DNA from: Deltaproteobacteria bacterium
GTDB taxonomy: Bacteria > Myxococcota_A > Polyangia > DRWM01 > JAAZOP01
DNA length: 35,849 bases
Direction of reading: 5' to 3'
Assembly: GCA_016218815.1 (NCBI GenBank)
Contig: JACRCX010000034.1
Location: 1 to 35,849, forward strand
The translations under genes were made by a program, and so were the position numbers. Shown here piece by piece: positions 11,975 to 20,696 of the stretch (its first letter is position 1; every line of letters starts with the position of its first letter). Below the pieces are notes generated by a model, which saw only the letters and a list, made by a program, of their open reading frames with translations, had not been told where the DNA came from and ran no database searches.

Positions 11975-13633
11975 CTACGGATTCGACGGCTCGGCCGGTG
12001 TTTCCACGGCGGGCGGAGCACCGTCGCCCGCCGGCGAATCATCCTCGGGAAGCTCGTCCTGAACCCACCGCGAGTGCGGGAAATGGCGCCGCGGGGCGCA
12101 GCGGACGGCGGAGGGGCGGTCGTCGGGGTCGGTCCACGAGGTGTAGTGCAGCTCCTGGATGTGGCCGTTGCGGTGACGCACTCCCGGGCGGAAGAGCACC
12201 TCGGGGTCGCAGTTCTGGCCCTTGTAGATGAACTCGAAGTGCACGTGCGGGCCGCGGCTGATCCCCGTGCTGCCCAGCTCGGCGATGATGCCGCCCGCGG
12301 GGACGCGCTGGCCGGCGACGACGAAATTGGCCGAGTTGTGGGCGTACATCGTGACCCAGCCCCCGGAGTGGATCAGGATGACCATGTTGCCGTAACCGCG
12401 AATCTCGTTGCCGCTGTAGCCCACGATACCGGCCGCGGCGGCGCGCACGTTCCAGCCCATCTCGCCCATGACGTCGGTCGCCAGGTGGTAGCCGCCCTCG
12501 CCCGAGCCCCAGCCGCGGACGTACCAGCCGTTGCTCACCGGCCAGCGCAGCGTGCCGGGGAACTCGTCGCCCCCGGCCGCCGCGATCCACGATTCCTTGA
12601 CCCGGCCGGCCATCAGCGCGTTGGCGGCGTCGTGGGTGCCGAGGCCCAGGCGGCGGGCCAGGGACGTCGCCCCGCGCTCGCTGGCGCCGCGCTCGCGCCG
12701 GACCCGCCCGCTGCGGTCCTCGCTCACGCCGGGGATCCACAGCTCGGTCCCCTCGCGCAGCGCCTTCGCGTCGTCGGCGCTCAGCCGGTTGGCGGCCATG
12801 ATCTGGCCGACGCCCACCTGGAAGGCGTTCGCCAGGTCCCAGATCGTCTCTCCCGAGGCGAGGACGTGGCGGATGCCGGTCGGCTCGACGGCGTCGGCGC
12901 TCTGGATCTGGTCGGCGGTGATGCCGGGGATGATCACCGGAGTGCCGACGGAGAGGGCGCGGATCTCGTCGTCGGTGAAGCCGTTACGCTCGGCGATCTC
13001 GTCCACCGTCTTGCCGTAGGTGCGGGCGATCTCCCACAGGGTCTCTCCGGAGCCGACGAAATGGTAGGCGCCGTCCTCGAGCGGGGGAAGCGCCGCGCGC
13101 GCGGCCCGCTGGGCCTCCGCCCGCGCGGCGGCGTCGAGGACGGCGACGGGTGCCGACACGCCGGGGATGCGCAGGACGCGGCCCTTGGACAAGCGGCGCA
13201 CGCGGTCCGCACGCAGGTGGTTGGCGCGCAGGATCGCGTCGACGCTCACCCCGTAGGACATCGCGATGTCCCACAGCGTCTCGCCCTCCTGGACGACGTG
13301 CTCGACGAACGGCTCCTCGCCATCGGCCCCGTCCGCGTCCAAGACCTCCGAACCGGTTTCGAGCGTCCCGGTATCGGCCGGGCCGCCGTCGTCGAAGGCG
13401 CCGGCTTCCGCCGTTCCTTCCGCCTCGGCTCCGTCCGCGGACGGCGACGCGTCGGCGACGTCCGGGCCGGCGTCGCCGGCGCCCGAAGGTGTGGTGGAAG
13501 GGCTGCCGCAGTGGGTTCCGGCGACCAGGGCGGCGAGAGCGAGCACCGTCGGCAGGAGGCGCGCGTTGGCGGCCCGGGGCCACGAACGGTTCGACGTCGA
13601 GGTCCTTGCGGCGCGCTGCACTCCGGCCAGCAA
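11975..13633 (-). CDS. Triple-LysM, M23 peptidase (LytM-type endopeptidase or NlpD-like)
   Basis: The 552-aa product is a probable peptidoglycan endopeptidase or activator. After a signal segment (LLPTVLALAALVAG) comes a Cys at 42 in a poor lipobox (GTHC), an acidic linker to about 108, and three LysM domains at about 110-158, 190-238 and 253-302; each has a GETLWDIA-like start and ends in IPG. The M23 domain follows, with HLATD (zinc His and Asp), MYAHNS and GPHVHFEF, so all zinc and catalytic positions appear intact. A 70-aa polar tail closes the protein. LysM domains bind glycan chains and M23 enzymes cut cross-linking peptides. The TTG start lies just after GAAGGGA; the GTG at 13621 is an alternative. 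The DUF4139 gene follows on the same strand. Confidence 0.93.
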   Translation of the reverse strand: MLAGVQRAARTSTSNRSWPRAANARLLPTVLALAALVAGTHCGSPSTTPSGAGDAGPDVADASPSADGAEAEGTAEAGAFDDGGPADTGTLETGSEVLDADGADGEEPFVEHVVQEGETLWDIAMSYGVSVDAILRANHLRADRVRRLSKGRVLRIPGVSAPVAVLDAAARAEAQRAARAALPPLEDGAYHFVGSGETLWEIARTYGKTVDEIAERNGFTDDEIRALSVGTPVIIPGITADQIQSADAVEPTGIRHVLASGETIWDLANAFQVGVGQIMAANRLSADDAKALREGTELWIPGVSEDRSGRVRRERGASERGATSLARRLGLGTHDAANALMAGRVKESWIAAAGGDEFPGTLRWPVSNGWYVRGWGSGEGGYHLATDVMGEMGWNVRAAAAGIVGYSGNEIRGYGNMVILIHSGGWVTMYAHNSANFVVAGQRVPAGGIIAELGSTGISRGPHVHFEFIYKGQNCDPEVLFRPGVRHRNGHIQELHYTSWTDPDDRPSAVRCAPRRHFPHSRWVQDELPEDDSPAGDGAPPAVETPAEPSNP

Positions 13634-13660
13634 TCCCTTCGCCCCCCGTCCCCGGGGGAC

Positions 13661-13690
13661 AGAGTACGCGGGAGGTCACCGGGGAGGCAA
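13661..13690 (-). promoter_or_regulatory. Probable promoter for the LysM/M23 gene
   Basis: On the minus strand TTGCCT (13690-13685) and TACTCT (13666-13661) are separated by 18 nt and lie about 28 nt before the TTG start. A palindrome GTCCCCGGGGGAC (13648-13660) lies at the expected transcript start and could be an operator or 5' hairpin. Confidence 0.35.
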
Positions 13691-13710
13691 CCCGTCCTCC
13701 GTCGTCGCGG

Positions 13711-13741
13711 TTGGACGAGTCCCGCCGAGGTGCGCTACGCT
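13711..13741 (+). promoter_or_regulatory. Possible promoter for the Tat/lipobox protein gene
   Basis: TTGGAC at 13711 and TACGCT at 13736 are separated by 19 nt, which is long. The -10 box lies 32 nt before the ATG at 13774 and upstream of its GGAGG. It is divergent from the M23 promoter. Confidence 0.25.
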
Positions 13742-13773
13742 TGCGTCGCCGTCCTCGGCACGCGGAGGCAAAG

Positions 13774-14376
13774 ATGAAGCGCCCCGAACATGATGCGCAG
13801 GATTCGCTCGATTCGGCCGCGACGCCCTCGCCCCGCACGACCATCGTCGGCGGCCGGCCGCCGGAGCGAACGGACCTCGCGCAGATCGTCCCGACAGGGC
13901 TGCAACGCCTGCTGCGCCTCGCCGCGTTGGACGCCACGTTCCGCGACGAGTTGATCCGGCGCCGGGGCGCCGCCGCCAAGGCGGCGGGGGTGCCGCTGAC
14001 GCCGAGCGAGTCGGCGGTGCTGGCGGCGATCCCGGCCGAGCGGTTGGAGCAGATGGTGGGCAGCCTGCCCCCTCCCGCGCCTGGGAGGAGGGAGTTCCTG
14101 CGGCAGACGGCCGCGACCGCGGTCGTGCTGCTCGGAGGCGCCGCGTTGGGCTCGACCCAGATCGGCTGCCCGCTGGCTGCGGGCGGGGCCCGGCCGGACA
14201 TGCCGCCGCCACCCGAGGACCAGGACGCGGACGCGGGTGGGGAAGCGCAGCCCGAGCAGGACCACCCCGTGACGCGGGGCATCTCGATCGATGTGCCGCC
14301 CGAACGTCCCGACCAATCGGAGATGATGACGGGGGGCGGAGCCGCCCCCGACCTGCCCCCGGACCGGCAACCGTGA
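13774..14376 (+). CDS. Leader-like N-terminus with internal Tat/lipobox signal; possible RiPP-like precursor
   Basis: The ATG is preceded by GGAGG at about 5 nt; the long open frame upstream is only a shadow of the M23 gene. Residues of about 30-100 form a helical domain (LQRLLRLAALDATFRDELI, then AGVPLTPSESAVLAAI) that resembles Nif11/NHLP/Os1348-type leader regions. An internal twin-arginine motif RREFLRQ follows with a hydrophobic segment and a Cys in STQIGC, as in a Tat lipoprotein signal. The C-terminal 65 or so residues are Pro/Asp-rich with repeated PDMPPP, SIDVPPERP and APDLPPD. An internal signal after a cytoplasmic helical domain is unusual. No modifying enzyme (radical SAM, YcaO, LanM) is seen nearby, so a RiPP role is speculative. 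It may instead be a membrane-anchored protein with a cytoplasmic head. Confidence 0.75.
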   Translation: MKRPEHDAQDSLDSAATPSPRTTIVGGRPPERTDLAQIVPTGLQRLLRLAALDATFRDELIRRRGAAAKAAGVPLTPSESAVLAAIPAERLEQMVGSLPPPAPGRREFLRQTAATAVVLLGGAALGSTQIGCPLAAGGARPDMPPPPEDQDADAGGEAQPEQDHPVTRGISIDVPPERPDQSEMMTGGGAAPDLPPDRQP

Positions 14377-14469
14377 GCTGCCGCCGCGCCGCCTGAACAG
14401 GTGAACGCCTGACAGCGTCGGTGCGACACCGCGTCACACCCGTCGGAGCGCGGGGCCATCGGCAACGGC

Positions 14470-14493
14470 AGCCGCGGGCTGAAGCCTGCGGTT
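14470..14493. repeat. REP-like palindrome
   Basis: AGCCGCGGGCT-GA-AGCCTGCGGTT forms an 11-bp stem counting two G-U pairs. It lies in the 253-nt gap between the Tat/lipobox gene and the barrel gene. A second small hairpin, GGCC-GAA-GGCC, lies at 14517-14527. The GGCTGAAGCC core resembles dispersed REP-type palindromes, though only one copy was noticed here. Confidence 0.4.
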
Positions 14494-14629
14494 CGGATCG
14501 GTCTTGGGAAGCCTCCGGCCGAAGGCCAGTCCTTCACCCGTCATTGGAACGAAGCTCGCAGGAGGCGCCGGAGCGTCGCGGTGCCGGCGCCGGTGGGAAC
14601 GCCGGAAGGTGGTCGGAGGGAGACAGGCG

Positions 14630-15682
14630 ATGATCGTTCGTTCGGTGGTGCTGATCGCGGCGTTGGTCACGGTGGGCGGCTCCACGGCGCTCGCGCAAGA
14701 GAGCGAGGGTGGAGGGGTGGCGGGGCTCGGGTTGGCCGGCGAGGTCGACCTGTCGGCAGCGCCGGAGGACGTCGAGGAGGAGGAATCGGCGCCCTGGCGC
14801 GGGTCGGAGTTCATCTGGCGCAACGTCATGAGCGCGATCAGCCTCGACCCCTCGCACGACCTGACCTGGAACCCGTACTACGCGATGTCGTTCACCTTCC
14901 GCGCCAAATGGTGGTTCGACGACATCTTCAACGTCGGCGCGCGCCTCGACGTGACGCGCGAGATCACGCAGGCGGACGACACGACGTTCATCGACGAGGC
15001 TCTGCTGGATGACCTCGTGGTTTCGGCGGGGGCGTCCAAGTTCTACACGATTCCGGTCGCGGGCATCGACTTCTCGGCCGACCTGCTGCTGACGACGCCG
15101 ACGAGCAAGATCTCGCAGGCGCGGACGCTGGTGCTGGGGATCGGCCCCGGGGTGAGCGTGGGGCGGACGTTCGACGCGATCGGGCCGCTGCGGCTCTCGT
15201 ATCACGTGCGGACCACGGGGCTCCTGCACCGCTACACGACCGCGGCGCGCGAGACGCCGCTGATCCCGGGGTGCGACGCGACGGAGGGCGGATGCGACTC
15301 CTTCCTCAACACGGGGCTGCGCAAGGTGCGGTTCCGCGTGGCGCACGGAGTGGACGTCTCGTGGGACCCGCTGGAGTGGCTCGGGGTGTCGGCGGGATTC
15401 GAGCACATCATCGACTGGCTGCACCCGATCGACGGGAGCGACCCGCGAGTGACGTTCGAGACGGAGCCGAACACGAACGAGCGGCAGCGGTCGGCGTTCA
15501 GCGTCGAGCTGACCTTCACCCCGATCCCGTCCTGGCAGATCGGTGTGGGCTACGAGACGGTGAGCCCGCAGCTCAAGCTGGACTCGACGTACGAGAACCC
15601 GTTCTACAACCGGTATTCGACCGTGTACCTGGACCTGCGGCTGGAGTTCGATGGGCTCGTGGATCAGCTCGCGGGTGGGTGA
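14630..15682 (+). CDS. Outer-membrane beta-barrel protein
   Basis: The ATG follows GGAGGGA by about 8 nt and begins a signal peptide ending ALAQ; the frame upstream lacks features. The mature 325 or so residues start with an acidic segment. They then alternate polar and hydrophobic residues in strands such as YAMSFTFRAKWWF, FSADLLLTT, LRLSYHVRTTG and YSTVYLDLRLEF, the last near the C-terminus as in many outer-membrane proteins. Periplasmic-turn motifs and aromatic girdles support a barrel. One loop has two cysteines (CDATEGGC). Its ligand is unknown. The metzincin lipoprotein gene follows after a heptamer-repeat hairpin, so the two may be expressed together. Confidence 0.85.
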   Translation: MIVRSVVLIAALVTVGGSTALAQESEGGGVAGLGLAGEVDLSAAPEDVEEEESAPWRGSEFIWRNVMSAISLDPSHDLTWNPYYAMSFTFRAKWWFDDIFNVGARLDVTREITQADDTTFIDEALLDDLVVSAGASKFYTIPVAGIDFSADLLLTTPTSKISQARTLVLGIGPGVSVGRTFDAIGPLRLSYHVRTTGLLHRYTTAARETPLIPGCDATEGGCDSFLNTGLRKVRFRVAHGVDVSWDPLEWLGVSAGFEHIIDWLHPIDGSDPRVTFETEPNTNERQRSAFSVELTFTPIPSWQIGVGYETVSPQLKLDSTYENPFYNRYSTVYLDLRLEFDGLVDQLAGG

Positions 15683-15694
15683 ACCAAGCGATGC

Positions 15695-15783
15695 GTTCTC
15701 AGTGTTCAGTCCTCAGTCTTCAGCCGGGCGGGCTCCGAACGATGATGGTCCGGGCTGAGAACGGAGAACGAAGAACCGAGAAC
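15695..15783. repeat. Inverted heptamer array, copy 1
   Basis: The left arm has four adjacent heptamers: GTTCTCA, GTGTTCA, GTCCTCA and GTCTTCA (15695-15722). The right arm has four of the complement type: TGAGAAC, GGAGAAC, GAAGAAC and CGAGAAC (15756-15783). A 33-nt GC-rich spacer separates them. The element can fold into a long imperfect hairpin and ends immediately before the GGAAGGAG ribosome site of the metzincin gene. Confidence 0.9.
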
Positions 15784-15800
15784 GGGAAGGAGTGCGGAGC

Positions 15801-18800
15801 ATGAATCGGAAGACGTGGTGGTTGGCGGTCGGAACGGCGGCGGCCCTCCTGACGCCCGCTTGCATGGACGAGCGGCCGGCGATTGATCGGGTGCAGCCGC
15901 TGGCGCTGCGCAAGGCGTTCTTCGTGGGCGAGGACCTGGAGAGCGCGGCGGACGATCCCGAGTTCTGGACGCAGGGCACGTTGATCGACGTCGGGTACGG
16001 CGCCGCGCAGGACGGACTGTTCACCTCGACCTACGCGCAGCCGGTCTCGCGGCTGCGCTGGCAGATCACGGAGGATCTGCTGATCGGGCGGCTGGCCTAC
16101 GAGCGGGTGGAGGGGACCGACGGGAAGGGGGCCGGCCGGGAGACCGAGGACGGGGTCGTCGTGGTCGCCTACCCGATCGAGAGCCACTTCGACATCGTAC
16201 GGGCGTACAACCCGACGACCGGGGAGCAGCTCAACATCTACGAGGAGAACACGACCGACCGGCCGTGGAACCAGCGCGAGTACATGCGGGTCGACTGGTC
16301 GCGCAACCTCAACGTGGACAGCTACGACTTCGACACGCTGTCGATGGTCGGGATCTACGGGGGGGTGACGTACGAGCCGCTGGCGTACGACGTGACCGAC
16401 CCGGGCGATCCGAACGCGCCCACGTTCGACCTGGAGCACGGGTATTTCGACGTGACGAACAAGGCCTTCGCGCGGCCGGGGCTGATCGACCTCAGCTACC
16501 TGGGCTGGGGCATCGACACCTTCCCGGCCTGCTACCTGGACGCCGACTTCTCCGGCGGCAGCGCGCCCTCCGGCTCGTGCAACCCGGTCGAGCTGACGAT
16601 CCGGCAGTCGTTCCGGCGCGTGGAGAACAGCGATTTCGAGCCCCAGGACTGGGACGGCATCCGCTTCCAGGCCTACGGCGGCTTCTACACCGACCGCTAC
16701 GGCTACGCGCGGAACTACGGGATGAGCGACGACCTGTGGCGCCGCTTCCTGAACCACCACCAGATCTGGGAGCGGACGCACTTCTACGCCGATCCGGCGG
16801 CGATGACGGGACCGCTCGAGTGCTACACGCCGGCGACGACGCCGTTCGGCAAGGACCCGCACCGGGACGAGCTGGGGGCGGACGGGAGCGACGGGGCGAA
16901 CGGGACGGAGGACGAGTGCGAGGCGGCGGGGGCCGGCTCGCGCTGCGACACCTTCACCCAGCGTTGCACCCTGCCCTACGTGCAGCGGACGACGCGCACG
17001 CTGGCCTGGTACTACACGCACGACAGCGATCCCGAGTTCTTCCTGCCCACGAAGTGGGCCGCGCACCAGTGGGACGTCGCGCTGCGCATGGCGGTGCGGG
17101 CCTCGCAGTACGCCGAGTGCCAGGCGACGGGCGGCGCGGACTGCGCCGCGCGCTTCCCGGTGCTGACGGGGCAGCAGGACGAGTACGAGGACGCGATCGC
17201 GCTGGCGGCGGAGGTCGATGACTGCCGCGACTCCGGCCGATCGGACTGCGACGGGCTGGCGGACGAGCTGGCGACGGCGCGCGGCTACGGGTCCGCGATC
17301 GTCTCGCTCTCGCGCATGCCCGACATGGTCGTCCTGTGCCACAGTCCGGTCGAGGCTTCCGACCCGCTCGGGTGCGGCGGCCCGCGGCTGCCGGCGGGGA
17401 CCACGGCCGCGCAGTGCGAGACGGCGTACGACGACCCCCTGGCCGACGCCGCGCTGCTCGAGACCTGCCACGCGGCGCTCAACGTCCGGCGCGGCGACCT
17501 GCGCTACCACCAGGTGAACGTCATCCCCGAGCCGCAGACGCCGTCGCCGTGGGGCATCATGGTCGATTCGATCGACCCGCTGACGGGCGAATCGATCGCG
17601 GCGAGCATCAACGTCTGGTCGTTCGTCAACGACATCTGGAGCCAGGACGTCGTGGACAAGCTGCGCTACCTGCGCGGGGAGTACGCGACCGAGGACGTGA
17701 CCAACGGCACGTACGTCCGCAACTGGGCGCTGGCGGCGCAGTCGGCCGCGGGCGGCGGCGTGCTGCCGATGATGACGCGCGCGGAGCGCGATCAGCGCCT
17801 GGCGGACTTCGCCGGCGGCCCGGTCGCCGACCCGGCCGCGGTGCCGGCCGGCCTGGCCGGCGAGATCCGGGCGATGGACCGCGACCTGCGGGAAGTCAGC
17901 GCAAGCCTCGACGCGTCGTCATCCACCTCGTCGATCTACGAGGCGCGGCGGCGGCAGGCGCGGGGGACGGAGTTCGAGGCGGAGCTGATGACGCCGATGG
18001 TGCAGCAGCTCCACGGCGTGAACGGCCTGCCGCTCAACGACACCCTGCTCGACGTCTCCTCGCCGCTGCGCGGCGGCAACCCCGAGTTCCGGCAGCAGAT
18101 CGAGCGGCTGAAGGAGGAGGCGCTGGCGAGGCGCGGGGCGTGCATCCTGCATCCGGACGAGGCCGAGGAGCCGTTCTCGTTGACGGGGCTAGCGGCCGTG
18201 CTCGAGGCCAAGTTCGGGGCGTTCAACCCGGCCGACGACCCGGTCGTGCAGCAGGAGCGGGCCGAGCGGATGCGCGAATACGTCGCGCTGCGCGGCCACT
18301 TCGCGGTCATCGCGCACGAGATGGGGCACTCCATCGGCCTGCGCCACAACTTCATCAGCTCCTCGGACGCCTGGCAGTACCGGCCGCAGTACTGGCAGCT
18401 CCGCACGCGCAACGGCGCCGTCACGACGGAGTGCACCGAGCTGGCCGCCGACGGCGCGACCTGCGTCGGGCCGCGCTACTTCGACCCGGTCACCCCCGAG
18501 GAGCGCGACAACCTGATCTGGATGTGGATGCAGTCGTCGGTCATGGACTACGCCGGCGAGGCCACGCAGGACATGATCGGCCTGGGCGTCTACGACTTCG
18601 CCGCGACGCGCATGCTCTACGGCGAGACGGTGGCCGTGAACGCCGAGGATCGCTTCCGCTCCGGCACGACGCTGGGCAGCGCCCTGCTCGACCTGCAGGA
18701 CACGTTCGGCGGCATCCTGGGCCTGGGCTACACGCTGGGCGACGAGGACATCCACTATTCGCAGCTCCAGAAGGACTACGGCCTGATCGGGGACTGCGTC

Positions 18801-20573
18801 GACGTTCCCGACCCGCAGGTGTACAAGCCGCGGGACTGGGACGAGTCGCTCCTGGGGGAGTGGAGCCCGCTGATGGACGGCCTGATGGTCCAGGTGGACG
18901 GGCAGTGGAGCCGGTGCAAGCAGCAGAAGGTCGACTACGTGCCGTGGACCTCGCTGGAACCGGCGACCTCCTCCGGGACCAGTCCGGCCGTCGACCCGCA
19001 GGGCCGCGTCCGCATGCCCTACGGCTTCGCCACCGACCGCTGGGCCGACCTGGGGAACCTGTCGGTCTACCGCCACGACAACGGTGCCGACCCCTACGAG
19101 ATCTTCAACTTCATGATCACCTCGCAGGAGATGTGGCAGATCTTCGACGCCTACCGCCGCCATCGCCAGACCTTCTCCGTGCGCAACGCCTCCAACCGCG
19201 TGCTCGAGCGCTACAACGCCAAGATCCGCGACGGCGCGAAGGGCCTGGGACTCATGCGCAACATCTACAAGGACTTCGCACTGCACCAGGGCTACGACTT
19301 CGACACGTTCTGGGGCATCGTCGCCGGATTCTACCCCGACAACATCCTGGCCTCCGGCCTGGCCTTCGATCACTTCGCCCGCACCCTGGCCCGGCCCGAA
19401 ATCGGACCGCACTTCCGCTACGGCTGGGATGACGTCCTGCGTTCGGCGATGGACACCCCCGGCACCCCGGGCGATACCCTGGTGGTCGTCCCCAACGGCG
19501 CCAGCGGCTACTACGGCACGATCGGCATGGGCGGGAAGCTCGTCGAGAACCAGCTCTGTGGGACCTGCGGCGAGTTCGACTCGGACTACACGATGAACGC
19601 CGGCTCCTACTACGACAAGATGAACGCCGCGATGCTGATGACGGAGTCGGTCGACAACTTCATCAGCGCCTCGCGCACCGACTTCGTGGACCCGCGCTAT
19701 CGCGCCGTGTCCCTGGCCGACCTGTTCCCGGAAGGGTACCGCCGCTGGCTGGCCAACAACCTCACCGGCGACGATCTCCTCAAGGGACCGCGAGTCGCCG
19801 CCAACGCCCGGGGGGTCCCGCTCAAGGACGGCGACGGCTACCCCTCGGAGCCGATCGGCTGGACGACCTGGTGGAGCGACACGCCCAAGGCCTGCTTCCC
19901 GGCCGAAGGCACGACGATCTGTTCCAGCTACAACATGCCGACCGAGGACCCGTTCGACCCGCGCGCGCCCGAGCACGTCGCCGTGCTCGACCCGCAGGTC
20001 GGGTGGGAGCAGCAGAAGTTCCTCATCGCCTGGACCATGCTCTACCTCATGGAGAACGAGGAGACGCACTGGCTCGACCAGATGCGCGTGTGGGAGTTGG
20101 GTTCGGACGCCGACCCGGCCTTCGCCGAGCGCGTCGAGTTCCACTCGCCCGACGGCAAGGTCTACGTCGCCCGGACCTCCGGCAAGGAGGACATCTTCGG
20201 CGAGACAGTCCAGAAGGGCGTCGCCGCCCGCGTGCTCGAGTACGCCGACGGTCTCCTGGCGGCGGCCTACGAGACCACCGACGGCCCCGACCTCGACGGC
20301 GACACGATGCCCGACTGGCACCTCGCCGTGAACAACCCCGCCACCGGCATGCCGACGGTGCGCTGGGATTCCACGGTCTCGCAGATCGACGGGGACGGCT
20401 ACATCCGGCCCGACGGTGTCCCCGGCTGCAACGCGACCGAGAACTTCGGCTGCACCTGCACCGCCAACCGCTCCTGCGTCGCCCTCGGACGCTACCTCTC
20501 CGTCCCCGCCTACCTGCGCGAGGCCGTCTCGGCCTACCGGCTCGGCGAGCCCGATCCCCGCGGCGTCTATTAG
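15801..20573 (+). CDS. Large metzincin-like zinc metalloprotease lipoprotein
   Basis: This 1590-aa product begins at an ATG 8 nt after GGAAGGAG; the GTG at 15792 is inside that site and less likely. The signal peptide ends LLTPAC, giving Cys21 as lipid anchor. A broad N-terminal region of about 800 residues includes a short Cys-rich loop near 340-390. The active-site motif HEMGHSIGLRH is at 839-849, which is the full metzincin HExxHxxGxxH consensus, and SVMDY at about 913-917 is a good Met-turn. C-terminal parts are Tyr/Asp-rich and end with a small cysteine cluster (CNATENFGCTCTANRSC). It is probably a cell-surface or secreted endopeptidase of the zinc-dependent family seen in Myxococcota. 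The substrate is unknown. The catalytic motif appears complete, so an active enzyme is likely. Confidence 0.92.
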   Translation: MNRKTWWLAVGTAAALLTPACMDERPAIDRVQPLALRKAFFVGEDLESAADDPEFWTQGTLIDVGYGAAQDGLFTSTYAQPVSRLRWQITEDLLIGRLAYERVEGTDGKGAGRETEDGVVVVAYPIESHFDIVRAYNPTTGEQLNIYEENTTDRPWNQREYMRVDWSRNLNVDSYDFDTLSMVGIYGGVTYEPLAYDVTDPGDPNAPTFDLEHGYFDVTNKAFARPGLIDLSYLGWGIDTFPACYLDADFSGGSAPSGSCNPVELTIRQSFRRVENSDFEPQDWDGIRFQAYGGFYTDRYGYARNYGMSDDLWRRFLNHHQIWERTHFYADPAAMTGPLECYTPATTPFGKDPHRDELGADGSDGANGTEDECEAAGAGSRCDTFTQRCTLPYVQRTTRTLAWYYTHDSDPEFFLPTKWAAHQWDVALRMAVRASQYAECQATGGADCAARFPVLTGQQDEYEDAIALAAEVDDCRDSGRSDCDGLADELATARGYGSAIVSLSRMPDMVVLCHSPVEASDPLGCGGPRLPAGTTAAQCETAYDDPLADAALLETCHAALNVRRGDLRYHQVNVIPEPQTPSPWGIMVDSIDPLTGESIAASINVWSFVNDIWSQDVVDKLRYLRGEYATEDVTNGTYVRNWALAAQSAAGGGVLPMMTRAERDQRLADFAGGPVADPAAVPAGLAGEIRAMDRDLREVSASLDASSSTSSIYEARRRQARGTEFEAELMTPMVQQLHGVNGLPLNDTLLDVSSPLRGGNPEFRQQIERLKEEALARRGACILHPDEAEEPFSLTGLAAVLEAKFGAFNPADDPVVQQERAERMREYVALRGHFAVIAHEMGHSIGLRHNFISSSDAWQYRPQYWQLRTRNGAVTTECTELAADGATCVGPRYFDPVTPEERDNLIWMWMQSSVMDYAGEATQDMIGLGVYDFAATRMLYGETVAVNAEDRFRSGTTLGSALLDLQDTFGGILGLGYTLGDEDIHYSQLQKDYGLIGDCVDVPDPQVYKPRDWDESLLGEWSPLMDGLMVQVDGQWSRCKQQKVDYVPWTSLEPATSSGTSPAVDPQGRVRMPYGFATDRWADLGNLSVYRHDNGADPYEIFNFMITSQEMWQIFDAYRRHRQTFSVRNASNRVLERYNAKIRDGAKGLGLMRNIYKDFALHQGYDFDTFWGIVAGFYPDNILASGLAFDHFARTLARPEIGPHFRYGWDDVLRSAMDTPGTPGDTLVVVPNGASGYYGTIGMGGKLVENQLCGTCGEFDSDYTMNAGSYYDKMNAAMLMTESVDNFISASRTDFVDPRYRAVSLADLFPEGYRRWLANNLTGDDLLKGPRVAANARGVPLKDGDGYPSEPIGWTTWWSDTPKACFPAEGTTICSSYNMPTEDPFDPRAPEHVAVLDPQVGWEQQKFLIAWTMLYLMENEETHWLDQMRVWELGSDADPAFAERVEFHSPDGKVYVARTSGKEDIFGETVQKGVAARVLEYADGLLAAAYETTDGPDLDGDTMPDWHLAVNNPATGMPTVRWDSTVSQIDGDGYIRPDGVPGCNATENFGCTCTANRSCVALGRYLSVPAYLREAVSAYRLGEPDPRGVY

Positions 20574-20577
20574 AGCG

Positions 20578-20609
20578 AGCGGCCGAACGGCCGAGCGGCC
20601 GAGCGGCCG
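20578..20609. repeat. AGCGGCCG octamer array
   Basis: Four adjacent octamers (AGCGGCCG, AACGGCCG, AGCGGCCG, AGCGGCCG) begin 5 nt after the metalloprotease stop codon. Each contains the palindrome CGGCCG, so the array can fold in several registers and might act as a weak terminator. Confidence 0.75.
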
Positions 20610-20643
20610 TGGGCTCAGAAGGGGATCCCGTCGCGCTGCCGGT

Positions 20644-20672
20644 TTGCCCGTCCCTCCGTCGTGGCGTACGAT
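20644..20672 (+). promoter_or_regulatory. Probable promoter for the MopE/PPC lipoprotein gene
   Basis: TTGCCC (20644-20649) and TACGAT (20667-20672) are separated by exactly 17 nt, each matching the housekeeping consensus at four of six positions. The expected transcript start is about 18 nt before the ATG, just in front of GGGAGGGA. Confidence 0.4.
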
Positions 20673-20696
20673 TCGCGGCGGCGGGAGGGAAGCGAC

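Noticed and set aside
9682..12231. Long plus-strand frame opposite the DUF4139 gene
   Set aside because: It is a shadow of the DUF4139 gene, with no signal peptide or ribosome site and low-complexity His/Arg composition.
15695..15783. Reading the heptamer arrays as a CRISPR array
   Set aside because: Units are adjacent without spacers, only 7 nt long, and inverted between arms; no cas gene is present.
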